NCBI RefSeq assembly: GCF_964340395.1
Contig: NC_135551.1
Location: 18,240,503-18,304,502, forward strand
Source: Glandiceps talaboti
Taxonomy: Eukaryota > Hemichordata > Enteropneusta > Spengelidae
Length of the DNA: 64,000 bases
Direction of reading: 5' to 3'
Shown: positions 18,121 to 29,700 of the stretch, in pieces
Layout: every line of letters begins with the position of its first letter
How positions within the stretch are numbered: position 1 is the first letter of the stretch
Program-made: the position numbers and the translations under genes
The notes under the pieces: generated by a model
Told to the model about the DNA's origin: nothing
Databases searched by the model: none
What the model saw: only the letters and a program-made list of their open reading frames with translations

Positions 18121-20102
18121 ATAGGAATATATAAGGAGATTGAGATTTGATGCCAGTAATAACATCTTAGACTGTATGCAATGGATTACATATTTGTTTT
18201 AGGACAGTGTACAGTCTGTCCAAAATATTTTTCCTGGTCTAGTAACTGATAAGTTTTTAGATATATTTTATGCTTTTTAGATTTATATATTCGGAGGTTT
18301 TAAGCATTTTTTCACAATTTTCATTAACTACCCTAGTGCTACTTGGCATACTCTAAATCTCTGGTAGCTGAAATGCAATGTACAGTACAATGTGGTATAT
18401 TCACAACATTTCATTTATACAGAACAGACACTGGTTTGGTTTGTTCAATGAGAAGGCTACGCAATGCAACGCAATGCATGCAATGGGAAATAGTTACTAT
18501 ACAGTAAGAATTTTTTAACCAATGCTTTCAGGAGCCTAAAGATTTGCAAGTTTATTTTATTGACAACCTCTTGATGTAAGAGAGACATTTACAAATGATA
18601 TATAGTAGATTATAAACTTACAGATCGCAGTACAAAGGCTGGTCAGACTGTTATATGCAAAACGACAAAGTGCACAGTTAGTAAACCAAGCCTAAAACAG
18701 GCTTCAATGTATAGCGCCCTCTAGAGTCGTGTGTCGAAACGTACATGCACACTGAATTTGAACGTTGGCAAAATTTACTATATAAGCAAATTGTATTATT
18801 GGGGATGTTGACATGATTAGTGGACACAACAACCTGCAGCATAGAACACAATGAATCAAGTAAACATAGTTTCAAAATATATAGTCTTTGAAAAATTAAG
18901 CTGTTTTTTATTACACAACAGATACCATGATATTACATATGTTCTGGGCCAGCTAGTGTCTGTGCTGATTATGTGTGTCTCCACGGATCTTCACTTGCCT
19001 CAGAAACTGCATATGTTCATTACAAAATGCACAATTGTCAAGCTATTCATAATTAAGAATAGCTATTATATGACTCAAGCATACATATACCATTCATTTA
19101 TACCACAGTCTATCACATTACTGTATGTCACAGTACACCAGATTAGAAAATACAACACCAAACACCAAATTAAAATACCAGAGTAACTCAAAATACTCAT
19201 TTTCAAATTCATGCACGTTGTACCTGGTACATGGATATTTTGATTTATTTTTTGAGGGTATAAACTACAACTGGTTGTTTTCACAGTTATCAAACAGTTT
19301 TCAACTGTTGCACTGACCTATTCTAGTGTGTATTGACTGAACAATACGGAGTATGCTTGACCGCGATACTCGGCCAATGTATATTACATGTATATGATTA
19401 TCCATGTCTGTTTCAACATTCAAGTCAAGTCAAAGACCATGATATACCAGCCTAGGGGCATGAACATTTCTGACTTTATCAATTGCAAACTTGTTACAGT
19501 TTAGGCTGCTCTCCCCAGCATCAAAATGGTTTGGTCCATTAGGATCTATTTTTACTTCATACCCTGATAGTTCAAAAAGACAAAACAGTAGCCGAAACCT
19601 TCAGTATACCTTGTATATACAGCCTGTCTTCATCTCTAAATCTGTGACTATGATAGCTTGTCGACTATTGACTTGTTATAGAATCCTATGGTTTGAAAAT
19701 CATTCTCATATGCTAATTGGTCAAAGTGTGGAGTTATTACCTATGTCAGACTGTTTTATTATTCAAATGAAGTCATTATGTAAATGTACATTTGCACTTT
19801 GACCCCACTACAGTATGTAACAAATGAATTGTGATAATTTACATGTTATCTAACATACATATGATAACAGCTTTTTTTGGGTGTGTTTAACTTAATCAGT
19901 TTGAATGGCTACTATAACAAGGTGACAGCAGACAAGGGGTAGCATAGACACATATCCAGCACCGGAGTAAACAGGCTATACAGTAGTATATAGTTATATA
20001 TCTCAAATTACAAGCACACCATGAAATCTATATTCCAATCAAAATATCTCTTTTCACTGCAATATCATAATTTTTCTCCAAAAAAATCACAATCCATATT
20101 AT

Positions 20103-20108
20103 TTTATT
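20103..20108 (-). terminator. MPC2 poly(A) signal
   Basis: AATAAA on the minus strand lies about 167 nt downstream of the MPC2 stop codon at 20277-20275. Confidence 0.5.
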
Positions 20109-20274
20109 CACGTATCTGATTATGAGTGACATTGTAGTCCCGGGTTTGACCTGACTACCCAATCAAAGTCCCTGATCAATTCTTCCAGTCAATCATTATT
20201 TCCTGTTTGACATTGCAGTTCAGCCTATCAGAGGTCAAGAGTTCCATCACACAGACTAGTTGCTTTAGCAACAT

Positions 20275-23200
20275 CTATTTGCTTGGAGCAGCTGATGCTT
20301 CTATTTGTGGTTGCGGTGTCTCTGATGTTGCTTGTAATTCCTTTTCCTTTTCCTTCAGAGATTGCCGATACCTAGAAAAGTACACATGCATATTATTTTA
20401 GAACAATTCAATTTCTACTGGGTTGGGATTAATACATTGTACACACGCCTCAATTTTTACTGTTTGGTACCTAACCAGATGCTTTGACAAACAATAGTTT
20501 GTTACAGGAAAAAAGTTCCATCTCTTATAACAAATATTTCCAAAAATACTGCCAATGGCAATGTGCACAACTGAAATCCAATGTCTGACACACACATGAA
20601 GTGAGAGAAACATGAACACACCCCTACACACCCCTACAGGATAATGGAACATCCCATGAATTTTGGCTAAATGATTATGCAACATTATAATTTATATAAC
20701 CATACTTCATAAACTTCCACTGTTAAGAATAGACTATTTTGATTGAAAATCACCCTTTTGAACCTAACTTGAAAACCACTGATTGGATCACTTTTATTTG
20801 AATGATTTTCACCTAGACACCCAGAATAATGTTGCCACCAAATCTCAAGGCAACAGTTAGGTCGTTTTTGACTTTAAGTCATTCACACACACACAACCAC
20901 ACACACACATTTTGTGATGCCTATAGCCCTACTGAACTACTTTCGTGTTCCATCTTTGTAACAAATGTTTCTAAACTAACATTGAAAGTGTAGAGGCTAC
21001 TCTATGAGCTGTGCATTACATATTGATGGTTCTTTACTTTATATAGTAATATGTATATCTAATTAGCATATTAATACTCACAGGTGCACATAATAGCAGT
21101 TCTTAAGGGCATCACATTGGTCACTATTAAAAATGTATCACATGTACCCTAGAACCTATACTCATCACAGCACCCTATACGTGACTCACTACTGTTTAGT
21201 ACAGTTACAAAGCTTGCATTTATATATTATATTGACTAACTTGCAAGCAACATACATGTAATCTATTCATGTTAACAAACTTCAGTCTAAGTCTTCCTAA
21301 GCTGTATTGCTTTGTAGTACAACAAACACTGCCGAGCTGCGGATAATAGAACTCATGGATGACTGAAATTTTCTTAACTTTTGACTCACATACATGTACA
21401 CAAAAGACATAACAATGATAGACGATAGACTCTGACTGTGATTATGGTATACATGACTGTGATTATGGTATACATGACTGTGATTATGGTATACACGACT
21501 GTGATTATGGTATACACGACTGTGATTATGGTATACAGACTGTGATTATGGTATACATGACTGTGATTATGGTATACATGACTGTGATTATGGTATACAC
21601 GACTGTGATTATGGTATACATGACTGTGATTATGGTATACATGACTGTGATTATGGTATACACGACTGTGATTATGGTATACATGACTGTGATTATGGTA
21701 TACATGACTGTGATTATGGTATACACGACTGTGATTATGGTATACACGACTGTGATTATGGTATACATGACTGTGATTATGGTATACATGACTGTGATTA
21801 TGGTATACACGACTGTGATTATGGTATACATGACTGTGATTATGGTATACATGAATGTGATTATGGTATACATGAATGTGATTACGTATACAGACTGTGA
21901 TTAGAGTATACGTACATGTAAATCCTAGTGAGCTGCATCATTCCAGTTAGACCAACAAACAGATTTACGCTGAAGAGATTCCAGTTTTTAGGGATGATAA
22001 CCATGGAATACCTGGCCCAGATACATCCTGTTGGGAGCGAATAGTTGACAATACAGGGCCGAGTGATATGACATATCTTACAAGTTACAGTATACCCAGT
22101 ACTTAATAATAAATTAATATGCATTCAAGGGAAATAATAATTGACTCCACAATCAATGCTGGTAAGCTGATATAAAAGTTATCTTAGATATGCCTGTGGT
22201 CCAGTTGAGTCCCAATACAAGTTATTGTCAGTCAATGTGTATAGTCAATGTCTATAAATAACTTCACCAAAACAAATCAACAGGGAACTTGCAATCCAAG
22301 CTGAGCATATTCAGACGCAAAGGACAATGGGGTTATCTGTGGTTATCGTAATACCTAATCAGGAGCTACCGAAAAAATAAACCTCCCACAGTGGTCAGGG
22401 CGACTATGAATTGATCATTTGTGGTTAAAAACAATGTAACATTATTGTTTACAATACTATTTGATTAGCATTTATTGTCACATTTCCCATGATGCAACAT
22501 TCAACATGGTGGGTTTGCAAGTTCCCTATTTTGAATCTTGTAATTTACCTTTACAGCGGCATACACACAATGCATTGCAATACAGTTGATAACAGTTGAC
22601 AACATGATCAATTTTCTATACCTGCAATAACATTTTACCTCAGGCTAGATGGTCAATATATAGCATACAATGTCATAGTAGAGGGTCGAGTCATCATTCT
22701 CACACATGCCAATATAGGAATGAATCTGTAAAGCATGGAGTAAGGTGTTTACCAAGAAATTGAAAGATTGCTATTTCAGTATTTCTCTGACATGTCTAGA
22801 GAGTACAATTCTATTTCAGATAACAGGGATTATGTCAATGTGAAATCTATTTTGGGAGAACAAATTCTTCATTTGAATGCACTTACATATATATATATAC
22901 ATGTATCACGACATTATGACATATATATTGTTAACTATCTCCTACTGAGTGCCTTCATTTAAAGACACTTACCAGTTGCTGCCAATGCACCAGATTGTTT
23001 TGGACTAAGTTTCTCTGGAGGACGGACAGTATCTGCTATACCAGCAATGACAAGACCCTGTATAATGAAGGAAAACATCAATATCATCAACACACTTGGT
23101 AAGATAGACAGACAGTTAGCAAAAGTTATATCATCATGGCTTCACACAGAAATTGATTTTTGAAATTGAATTGCATCATATCAGTGTAGTGTAGTGTAGG

Positions 23201-24503
23201 ATAGGATAGGATAGTATAGTATAGTATAGTATAGTATAGTGTAGTGTAGTATAGTATAGTATAGTATAGTGTAGTGTAGTATAGTATAGTGTAGTGTAGT
23301 ATAGTGTAGTATAGTATAGTGTAGTGTAGTATAGTATAGTATAGTAATAGTATAGTAATAGAATAGTATAGTATAGTATAGTGTAGTGTAGTGTAGTGTA
23401 GTGTAGTGTAGTGTAGTATAATATGAATATCAATATATGAATTATACAAATGTAAGCACAACATGATATTCATTATCAGTAAATTAATGATTAATTATGC
23501 ACATAACAGCAAATTAATACCAGCAATTATACATGAAATCTAATGCAAGAAAGGATTATTAAATTTGATGGTATGATGTAAATTTTCTTGTCTGTACAGG
23601 ATTCCATGTAGAGTGTATGGTGTGAGGAGGATGCCTTTCACTTCTTATCTTTGACAAATACATGTTATGTTTGTTTGTGTTTACATGTTACTTATTGTTA
23701 GATCGCATTATTACAATTTCTACACTTACCCATTTAAATCCTGGTGCCCAAAAATGAATAGTTTTTAAACCTGTAATAAAGAAATTACAATAAATGAAGT
23801 AGCTGTTAACCTTTCTTCTTCTCTCATATTTTCTGTAATTGTAATTTGTATGCAGTGATGTTTGACAATTTCACCAACTAGAGACTCCTTGTTACTTTCA
23901 ATAAACATTACTCCATATTGTAGACTGTACTTTTGATGGTACAGTGTCCTCCCCGGGGACTTTTTTTTTATTACTCAAAGTGTGGAGCCATAATTGTTAA
24001 AATTCAAATTCCAAGATTCGAATCATTCGATTTCGCGATCGCGTGACAAGACAGAGACGTAAATTCTTCGACCATTGGGGGCGCTATTCAATCGTACACT
24101 CCACAGCAGTGTCCCGTATATTCTATTTGTATTTCAGCATGTTTCGATCGAGTTAAATATATGTATTTCTCTGCGTATTATAATTATATATTAATTAGCG
24201 ATTCAAGATACTGAATATAATGATAAACAAGAACTTGCCGGAACTTGTTGATGTTGTCTATATTCACGGCATTATTCAATATTGTTATAGACACCAGAAT
24301 TGTTGCCTCAAGCCCTTGATTGACCCATCATGAATCAGAGAATTATTGATAATCAGATACCAAGTTTACAGTGATGTAGCGGACAACAATTACCAGTACT
24401 ATTATACAATGAGACAGTGAGGGAGTGGAGTGTGATCTCTTTGAGATTGCAGATAATGTGGATGTGAAATCTTTGTGTCTGTATTTGTATATAATAGTTT
24501 AAT

Positions 24504-24537
<34 letters not shown>

Positions 24538-26140
24538 TTTATTACATAACAACATGCCATAGCAAGCATGGTAAAGCACTGAAAAAACGCATTGTGAATA
24601 ACAGAAGAGATTACATATATATGATAATAAAATTAAGCAATAAACCACCCCCTGGGAATGGTACATTCTTGTATACCAAGAGGTTTTGACCAGTGAACAA
24701 AACTATTGTTATAAAATTATTATTAATAATAATTGTTATAGTTGGTAACATAATTGGTTAATAATAATAATTAACAATTAATAATTAATAATAATTGTTA
24801 TAGTTGATTATTATTGTTACAGTTGGTAACATAATTTTACCAACATAATTGTACCAATTATGGCTCCACACTTCACACACTTTGGGTAAAAAAAAAAGTC
24901 ACAGGGAGGACACTGTATCATCAAAATTACCCATTCCCAGGGGTGGTTTATCACTATTATATTATACCAGTATATTGAAAATATCGGAAACAAGATAAGA
25001 CGCAACATTTTTTAGTTTCATTTGCACCCCCATCCCTGCACGGACTACAACGTTTGTAGACGAACAGTGAACATCAAAATTTGGATGCGTGCCAACTGTG
25101 CATTATCGCTCATTTTAGATGCGCTAGTTCGATGTCGAGACCAATCAGCTCTCTCGATTTGCACCATCAATATAGCACTATAATATAATAAATTATATAA
25201 ACTATTCATTGCACTCTCTTATTTTATTACAGCAAAAGACAATATGTTGTATCATGTTAATGTTCAAAATTGTTTGATCTAATTTCTTTAGAGGGGGATA
25301 ACTGTAGATACATGTCCTTAACTGCATTGAGTAAGGCCCAGCAGTTTCCCTATAAGTATAAAGACCAACAACATCTTGTATTTGTTGTCGGCCCTTAACC
25401 ATGTCCAACTTTCATTTTCCCTTACAATTTCATCAACTGCTTTTCAACATTGCATTTAGACAATTATATTTACGAGATAACACCTGTCAGACCATTGGAA
25501 ATCAATGTAGAGGGTGAAAATGGCGCCACAGAATATTTGCCAAATCTGACTTCATAGCAAGTTAAAATCTACATGTACCTCTGCAATCACATGTCAATGA
25601 TACGTGATAATTCACTCTAGTCTAGGGTCCATAACTTTTTGTAACAATTTTAGTTACCATATCAAGGTGACTTATTCTATGACCCTTAACAAGAAACGTC
25701 ATGGTAAAATGATATGCCATTTCTGTTGGTATTAACATATCAATGAGAGTTTATATATCACTTGCCACATACCACAATATCCAAATGGAATTGGCCAATA
25801 AATCCACGCTATATTCGTTGTCGACTTTGCTCCAAACTTGGAGTAATTATACTGACTCCAAATAGTACAGAATTGGAAAGTTGTTATAATCTGGACAATG
25901 CACATGTATAATTTTTGTTGTTGAAAGGCCTGTATAACTTATTTTTTATATAATATGTTGAAAGCGTAGAGTGGGCCGATCCTGTCACTCATACCAACAT
26001 GCAACATGGTGGCATTGGTGTAAATGTCCCTCCTACACTGACGACTCACCTGCAGGGTGGTTCCATATCGGTAACAACTTCTCAGGTAATCTCCGTTCAA
26101 TACGAAGTAGAAGTCCCCTGTAAGCGGCTACAAGTGCCAT
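20275..26140 (-). CDS. MPC2: Mitochondrial pyruvate carrier 2 (complete, 5 exons, 141 aa)
   Basis: Minus-strand coding exons are 26140-26050, 23770-23730, 23057-22973, 22027-21916 and 20371-20275. All have GT-AG borders and join in frame to 141 aa. With MPC1 this small inner-membrane protein forms the heterodimer that imports pyruvate into mitochondria. Diagnostic blocks are LPEKLLPIWNHPAG (human LPEKLRPLYNHPAG), HFWAPGFKWGLVIAGIAD, RPPEKLS, ARYSMVIIPKNWNLFSVN and FVGLTGMMQLTRIY. Hydrophobic helices lie around residues 40-60, 72-90 and 92-110. The C-terminal tail (after residue 110) is charged and then Ser/Gln/Pro-rich, and somewhat longer than in human (127 aa total). It is divergent from DCAF6. 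Intron 1 carries an inverted-repeat element and intron 4 a 21-bp minisatellite abutting the donor. Confidence 0.95.
21430..21905. repeat. 21-bp minisatellite in MPC2 intron 4
   Basis: About 22-23 copies of a 21-bp unit (plus strand GTGATTATGGTATACATGAC with one more base). Because 21 is a multiple of three and the unit lacks stops in some frames, long repetitive open frames appear on both strands; they are artefacts. The array ends 11 bp from the MPC2 exon 4 donor (21915-21914), and the donor-proximal bases (GTACGTATACTCTAATCACA) resemble the unit. Confidence 0.95.
23187..23422. repeat. (ATAGT/GTAGT)n pentanucleotide array in MPC2 intron 2
   Basis: About 45 pentamers alternate between ATAGT, GTAGT and AGGAT variants. 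The array gives long Tyr/Thr/Leu-rich open frames on the minus strand, which are not genes. Confidence 0.93.
23931..24927. mobile_element. 997-bp element with about 80-bp terminal inverted repeats, MPC2 intron 1
   Basis: The left end (TTTTGATGGTACAGTGTCCT, then CCCC, a T-run, CAAAGTGTGGAGCCATAATT) is repeated inverted at the right end (24845-24927). The two termini are about 80 bp and roughly 85% alike. The interior has no coding frame; it holds a (CAAT)n run at 24507-24538 and AT-rich duplications of TTGTTATAGTTGGTAACATA at 24730-24840. It is best explained as a non-autonomous DNA transposon, possibly with nested insertions. Confidence 0.7.
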
Positions 26141-26720
26141 TGTCTTGTGGAGAAAAATCTCCCTATATATAACGGGATGAAGTTGGGTCTAGACGTCTGA
26201 ATTTGGAACGTTTGTGTTGTAACTATTGTGTTATTTCTAGGACATATTTTCGTCGCAGTAAAAACGTGATATATTGTGATAATAACTTTTTATTATCAAA
26301 GAATTGTATCTAAGTGATATCCATAATTATAAATTGTTTAAATTTTGATTCAGATTATTAAATTATAAGAAGTATATATAGAACATAAGAGACATTATTT
26401 CGAATTCGATTGTTGACAATTCGTCAAAAAAAGAGCGAACGAATTTTGACATTCGTAAATCGTATGTTCGTGAATTTGTCAAATATGTTATTTTGCTATG
26501 AAATAATCAAATGATGATAAATTGGAATATAGCTATGCAAATAAGTTTAGTGATATCAATAAATATGTGCAAAATTTATGAATATCTAATATCTTGTTCG
26601 ACAGAATGGTCTACTATTTTCGTGTTACAAGATGGCGCACCACTGTTGCAGGTAGTTCCTTATTCGTTTCTCCCCAAATTAAAAATTGTAGGAGTAAAAC
26701 GGTAGCCCATTTATGAAACC
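26141..26720. promoter_or_regulatory. Bidirectional MPC2/DCAF6 promoter region
   Basis: 580 bp separate the two start codons. A sense-strand AAGATGGCG at 26629-26637 matches the YY1 core found near start sites of many housekeeping genes. Its ATG opens a short upstream frame (M-A-H-H-C-C-R-stop). A second upstream ATG at 26713 overlaps the DCAF6 start in another frame. A minus-strand TATATATA lies about 25 bp before the MPC2 ATG, so if used the leader would be nearly absent. Confidence 0.6.
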
Positions 26721-29700
26721 ATGGATAGCAGTATCGTCTGGGACATAAATTGGCGTTCTCTTGGACTTCAAGATGAAGCCGGAGTTCGACGCAGCGTAAC
26801 AAGTGAGTATGAAACATTCCATAAATTGATAAAATTTTATTAATGAATCGTAGACGAAGCGTCGACATGTCAGCGGTCCAATTAGTAGTTGAAACGGTTG
26901 ACGATCTAACGCAAGTTTAGACAGACCCCTATTTTATTTTTTATGGATATCAGGATATGCGCTATATTTACAATAAGTGTGCGCTTTCCGCTACGATTGT
27001 ACAACGATTTACTAATACGTTGCAGAGATTTGGTATCCAGTGTGCAATCTCATTGAATAAAAAACAATCACCAAAGGAAAACAAAAATAAACAGAAAACA
27101 CAGACGGTGCAATCCCTGTCTCACGTGTTGTAACACGTGTATGCCATTGTCATTAGTAACCAAACATCTATCCCATACACAGGGTCTGTAACCAAACATA
27201 TTTTTAAGGATTTGTTAACAATTTCATCAACCCATCAATTTATTGCATCTTATTCAAATTCAAGACAGTGTGATCTGATTTATGTACAGTATCAAGATGT
27301 CACATTTGAGATATAATATAACATAATCTAATTTAATTTAATTTAATTTGATAAATATTATATGTAACATAACAGCATAATAATTAATATAACTTATGTT
27401 ACATAATGTAATTAGATAATTTGGGGAGTCTTCAAAAATCAGTAATTAGGGTAGAAGATTTCTAATGTATTTTTTATATATATACATTTGTACATTAGCG
27501 AATAAACTATGAATGAATGAGAAGGGTTCCTCCCCATCCCCATTCCCCCTCCTCTCCAACTTCCAAGAGATGGGCCTGAGTGTTTAACCAGTAAGATCTA
27601 CTGCTGACAAGACTATAACAAATATTTCAAGTTCCTAAGACAAAACATATGCTTGTTCAGCTATTGTGTTTTGTTTGAATCCTTACAAGTCAGTGATTAT
27701 AAACAATAGAAACAGCTGGTCAGTGTCCTAATAACACTTGATATCCCTTTGGTCAGTACATGTATGGCTTTATAGTAACCTTTCTCTCACAGCTACAGCA
27801 CACATAATTTTCATGAACTGTGGACAAATTATTTGTCAGTGTTATAAATTGTTCATGAAATCCACTCAAATTTATATAGGGGCATACTGTAGAAAATTAA
27901 TATAGTTATTGTAAGAAAGACAGATGTTTGGATCCTAACATTTTGTAAACCAATGTACTGCTATAATTTTAAATCTGCAATTATGATTTGACACTTCCCA
28001 TCAACATTACAGCTGCACTAGCAGCAACTGGAATATTTTTTAAAAATGTTTAGTTATGTACAATAACTTACTCGTAATATTGTACACCAGTATCGCATCA
28101 CTAGTGAGTAAACATATTTTTTGTGGCTACATGTATACACATGATAAATCAAATCAAATGTGATTTTTGGATCCACACCCAAACATCAGCACCCTCAACA
28201 GCGATCATGATTTCAACGTGTTTCTGTACTGCTTATATGGATAATACCGACCACTGATTAACATGTACAGTTAATTATTGGTATTTTTAATAATTTTGCA
28301 GAGAATATATTGTGGTTGTGTCTGATCAAAAAATGTTACTCGTTACACCAGTATAGTTTTAACATGGTGACAGATTCAAAACAAATCTTTCATACAAGGT
28401 TAAACTTGTCACTACACTATACTACCTAAAATTGACCACTTCATATCAACATAATTATATAGAGATGGAAATACAATGTCTTTTTAAAAGTAATTGACCA
28501 ATTTTTAGCAAATATATCGTTGGTTACACATATTTGATGAAAAAAATATGTCCCAGTTGCAGCTAGTCTGTATTTTTAATGTCAAGTAATTTTGGTCTGG
28601 TTTTGATATATATTAAATATAGATCCTAAGTTGACTAATGATTTCTGAAATTTACTACAACTTTTTGAACCCAATTAGTAAGTTTACTAAGAATTTTCAA
28701 AAAGCCAGAGGAAACCGAGGTACATGTAGTGCAGGTTTGATTTAGACCTCTTCCTATTCACTGCTCAGAAAATAAGTTACCAGTAAAAATGACACTTTGT
28801 CTAATCATTGCTTATATTTTGTGATGTTCGTCATAAAATTACCTTTTTTTTAAAAAACAGTTCTATGGTTTATAAATTGTAGTATATGTCATGTGACAAA
28901 TCTTTTCTTTCCTTTTGTGTGAAATTTCAGGCAGTAAGGGATTTATGCAACGCTTGAAGCTTGATCACACCCTGAATGTACACCGTGGATGTGTAAGTAA
29001 AATATGGATTCTGTTAAGAGAATGTGACAAATCTGTTTGAAATGTGACATATATATAAAAATTGAAATCTGTTGTCAGGATAGTCATAATTTTCAACTGA
29101 TGATACATTGAACATCCAGAGTTCTCAAAGAAGAAAATGTTTTCTTTGTTATCCCAATTTACTTTATGGTTGAATGGTACAAGCTGTATGGCTGAGATGT
29201 GTGAGTTTACAGGCCTTAGTTATATTGTTTACAAACCATGTCAATGTTGATTATACATTGTTAGTTACATGCCTAATACAAATATGCATGTATAAAGATG
29301 ATGTCAGGCAGGGTAACTCTTGTCTAGTTCAACCTTAGTTGGCAATAACTCACTTCTGCTCAGGAAAGACCTTGTACTAGCCTGTTTACAGCTCTGATAC
29401 ATGTATGTTATTTCGATAGCTCTCATATTCCTCAGCTTGTCTTAACTTCCCTTATCACAAGGATATTACGTTTTCAAAATATCCCTATAAACTGATTAGT
29501 CTCCCTTTGATTATTCAAATGAAGTCATTTATGTAAATTAACCTGTGCAACTGCTATAAACACTTAGTGCAGAAATCACTGTTGTCTATGTTAAAATAGT
29601 TACCTTTTAGCCCTGTGAACTGCTACATATACACAACACATGAAGTGTGAATGTTTAGTTGTAAACTATGGGTATTCTGAGAATGACTTTTGGGCTTATT

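Larger units (their letters stand above)
17307..20274. other. H2B 3' flank and intergenic DNA to MPC2
   Basis: No gene was seen. The region contains an interspersed repeat at about 17950-18120 (related to 45165-45460), a probable member of the fold-back family also at 29371-29806 (about 19447-19978), and the MPC2 3' UTR with a minus-strand AATAAA at 20108-20103. Confidence 0.6.

Noticed and set aside
21526-21904. Long open frames of 115-120 codons on both strands (VYMTVIM-type repeats)
   Set aside because: They are the translation of a 21-bp minisatellite, which stays open because 21 is divisible by three; the array lies in MPC2 intron 4.
23126-23473. Tyr/Thr/Leu-rich open frames on the minus strand
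   Set aside because: They are translations of a pentanucleotide microsatellite within MPC2 intron 2.
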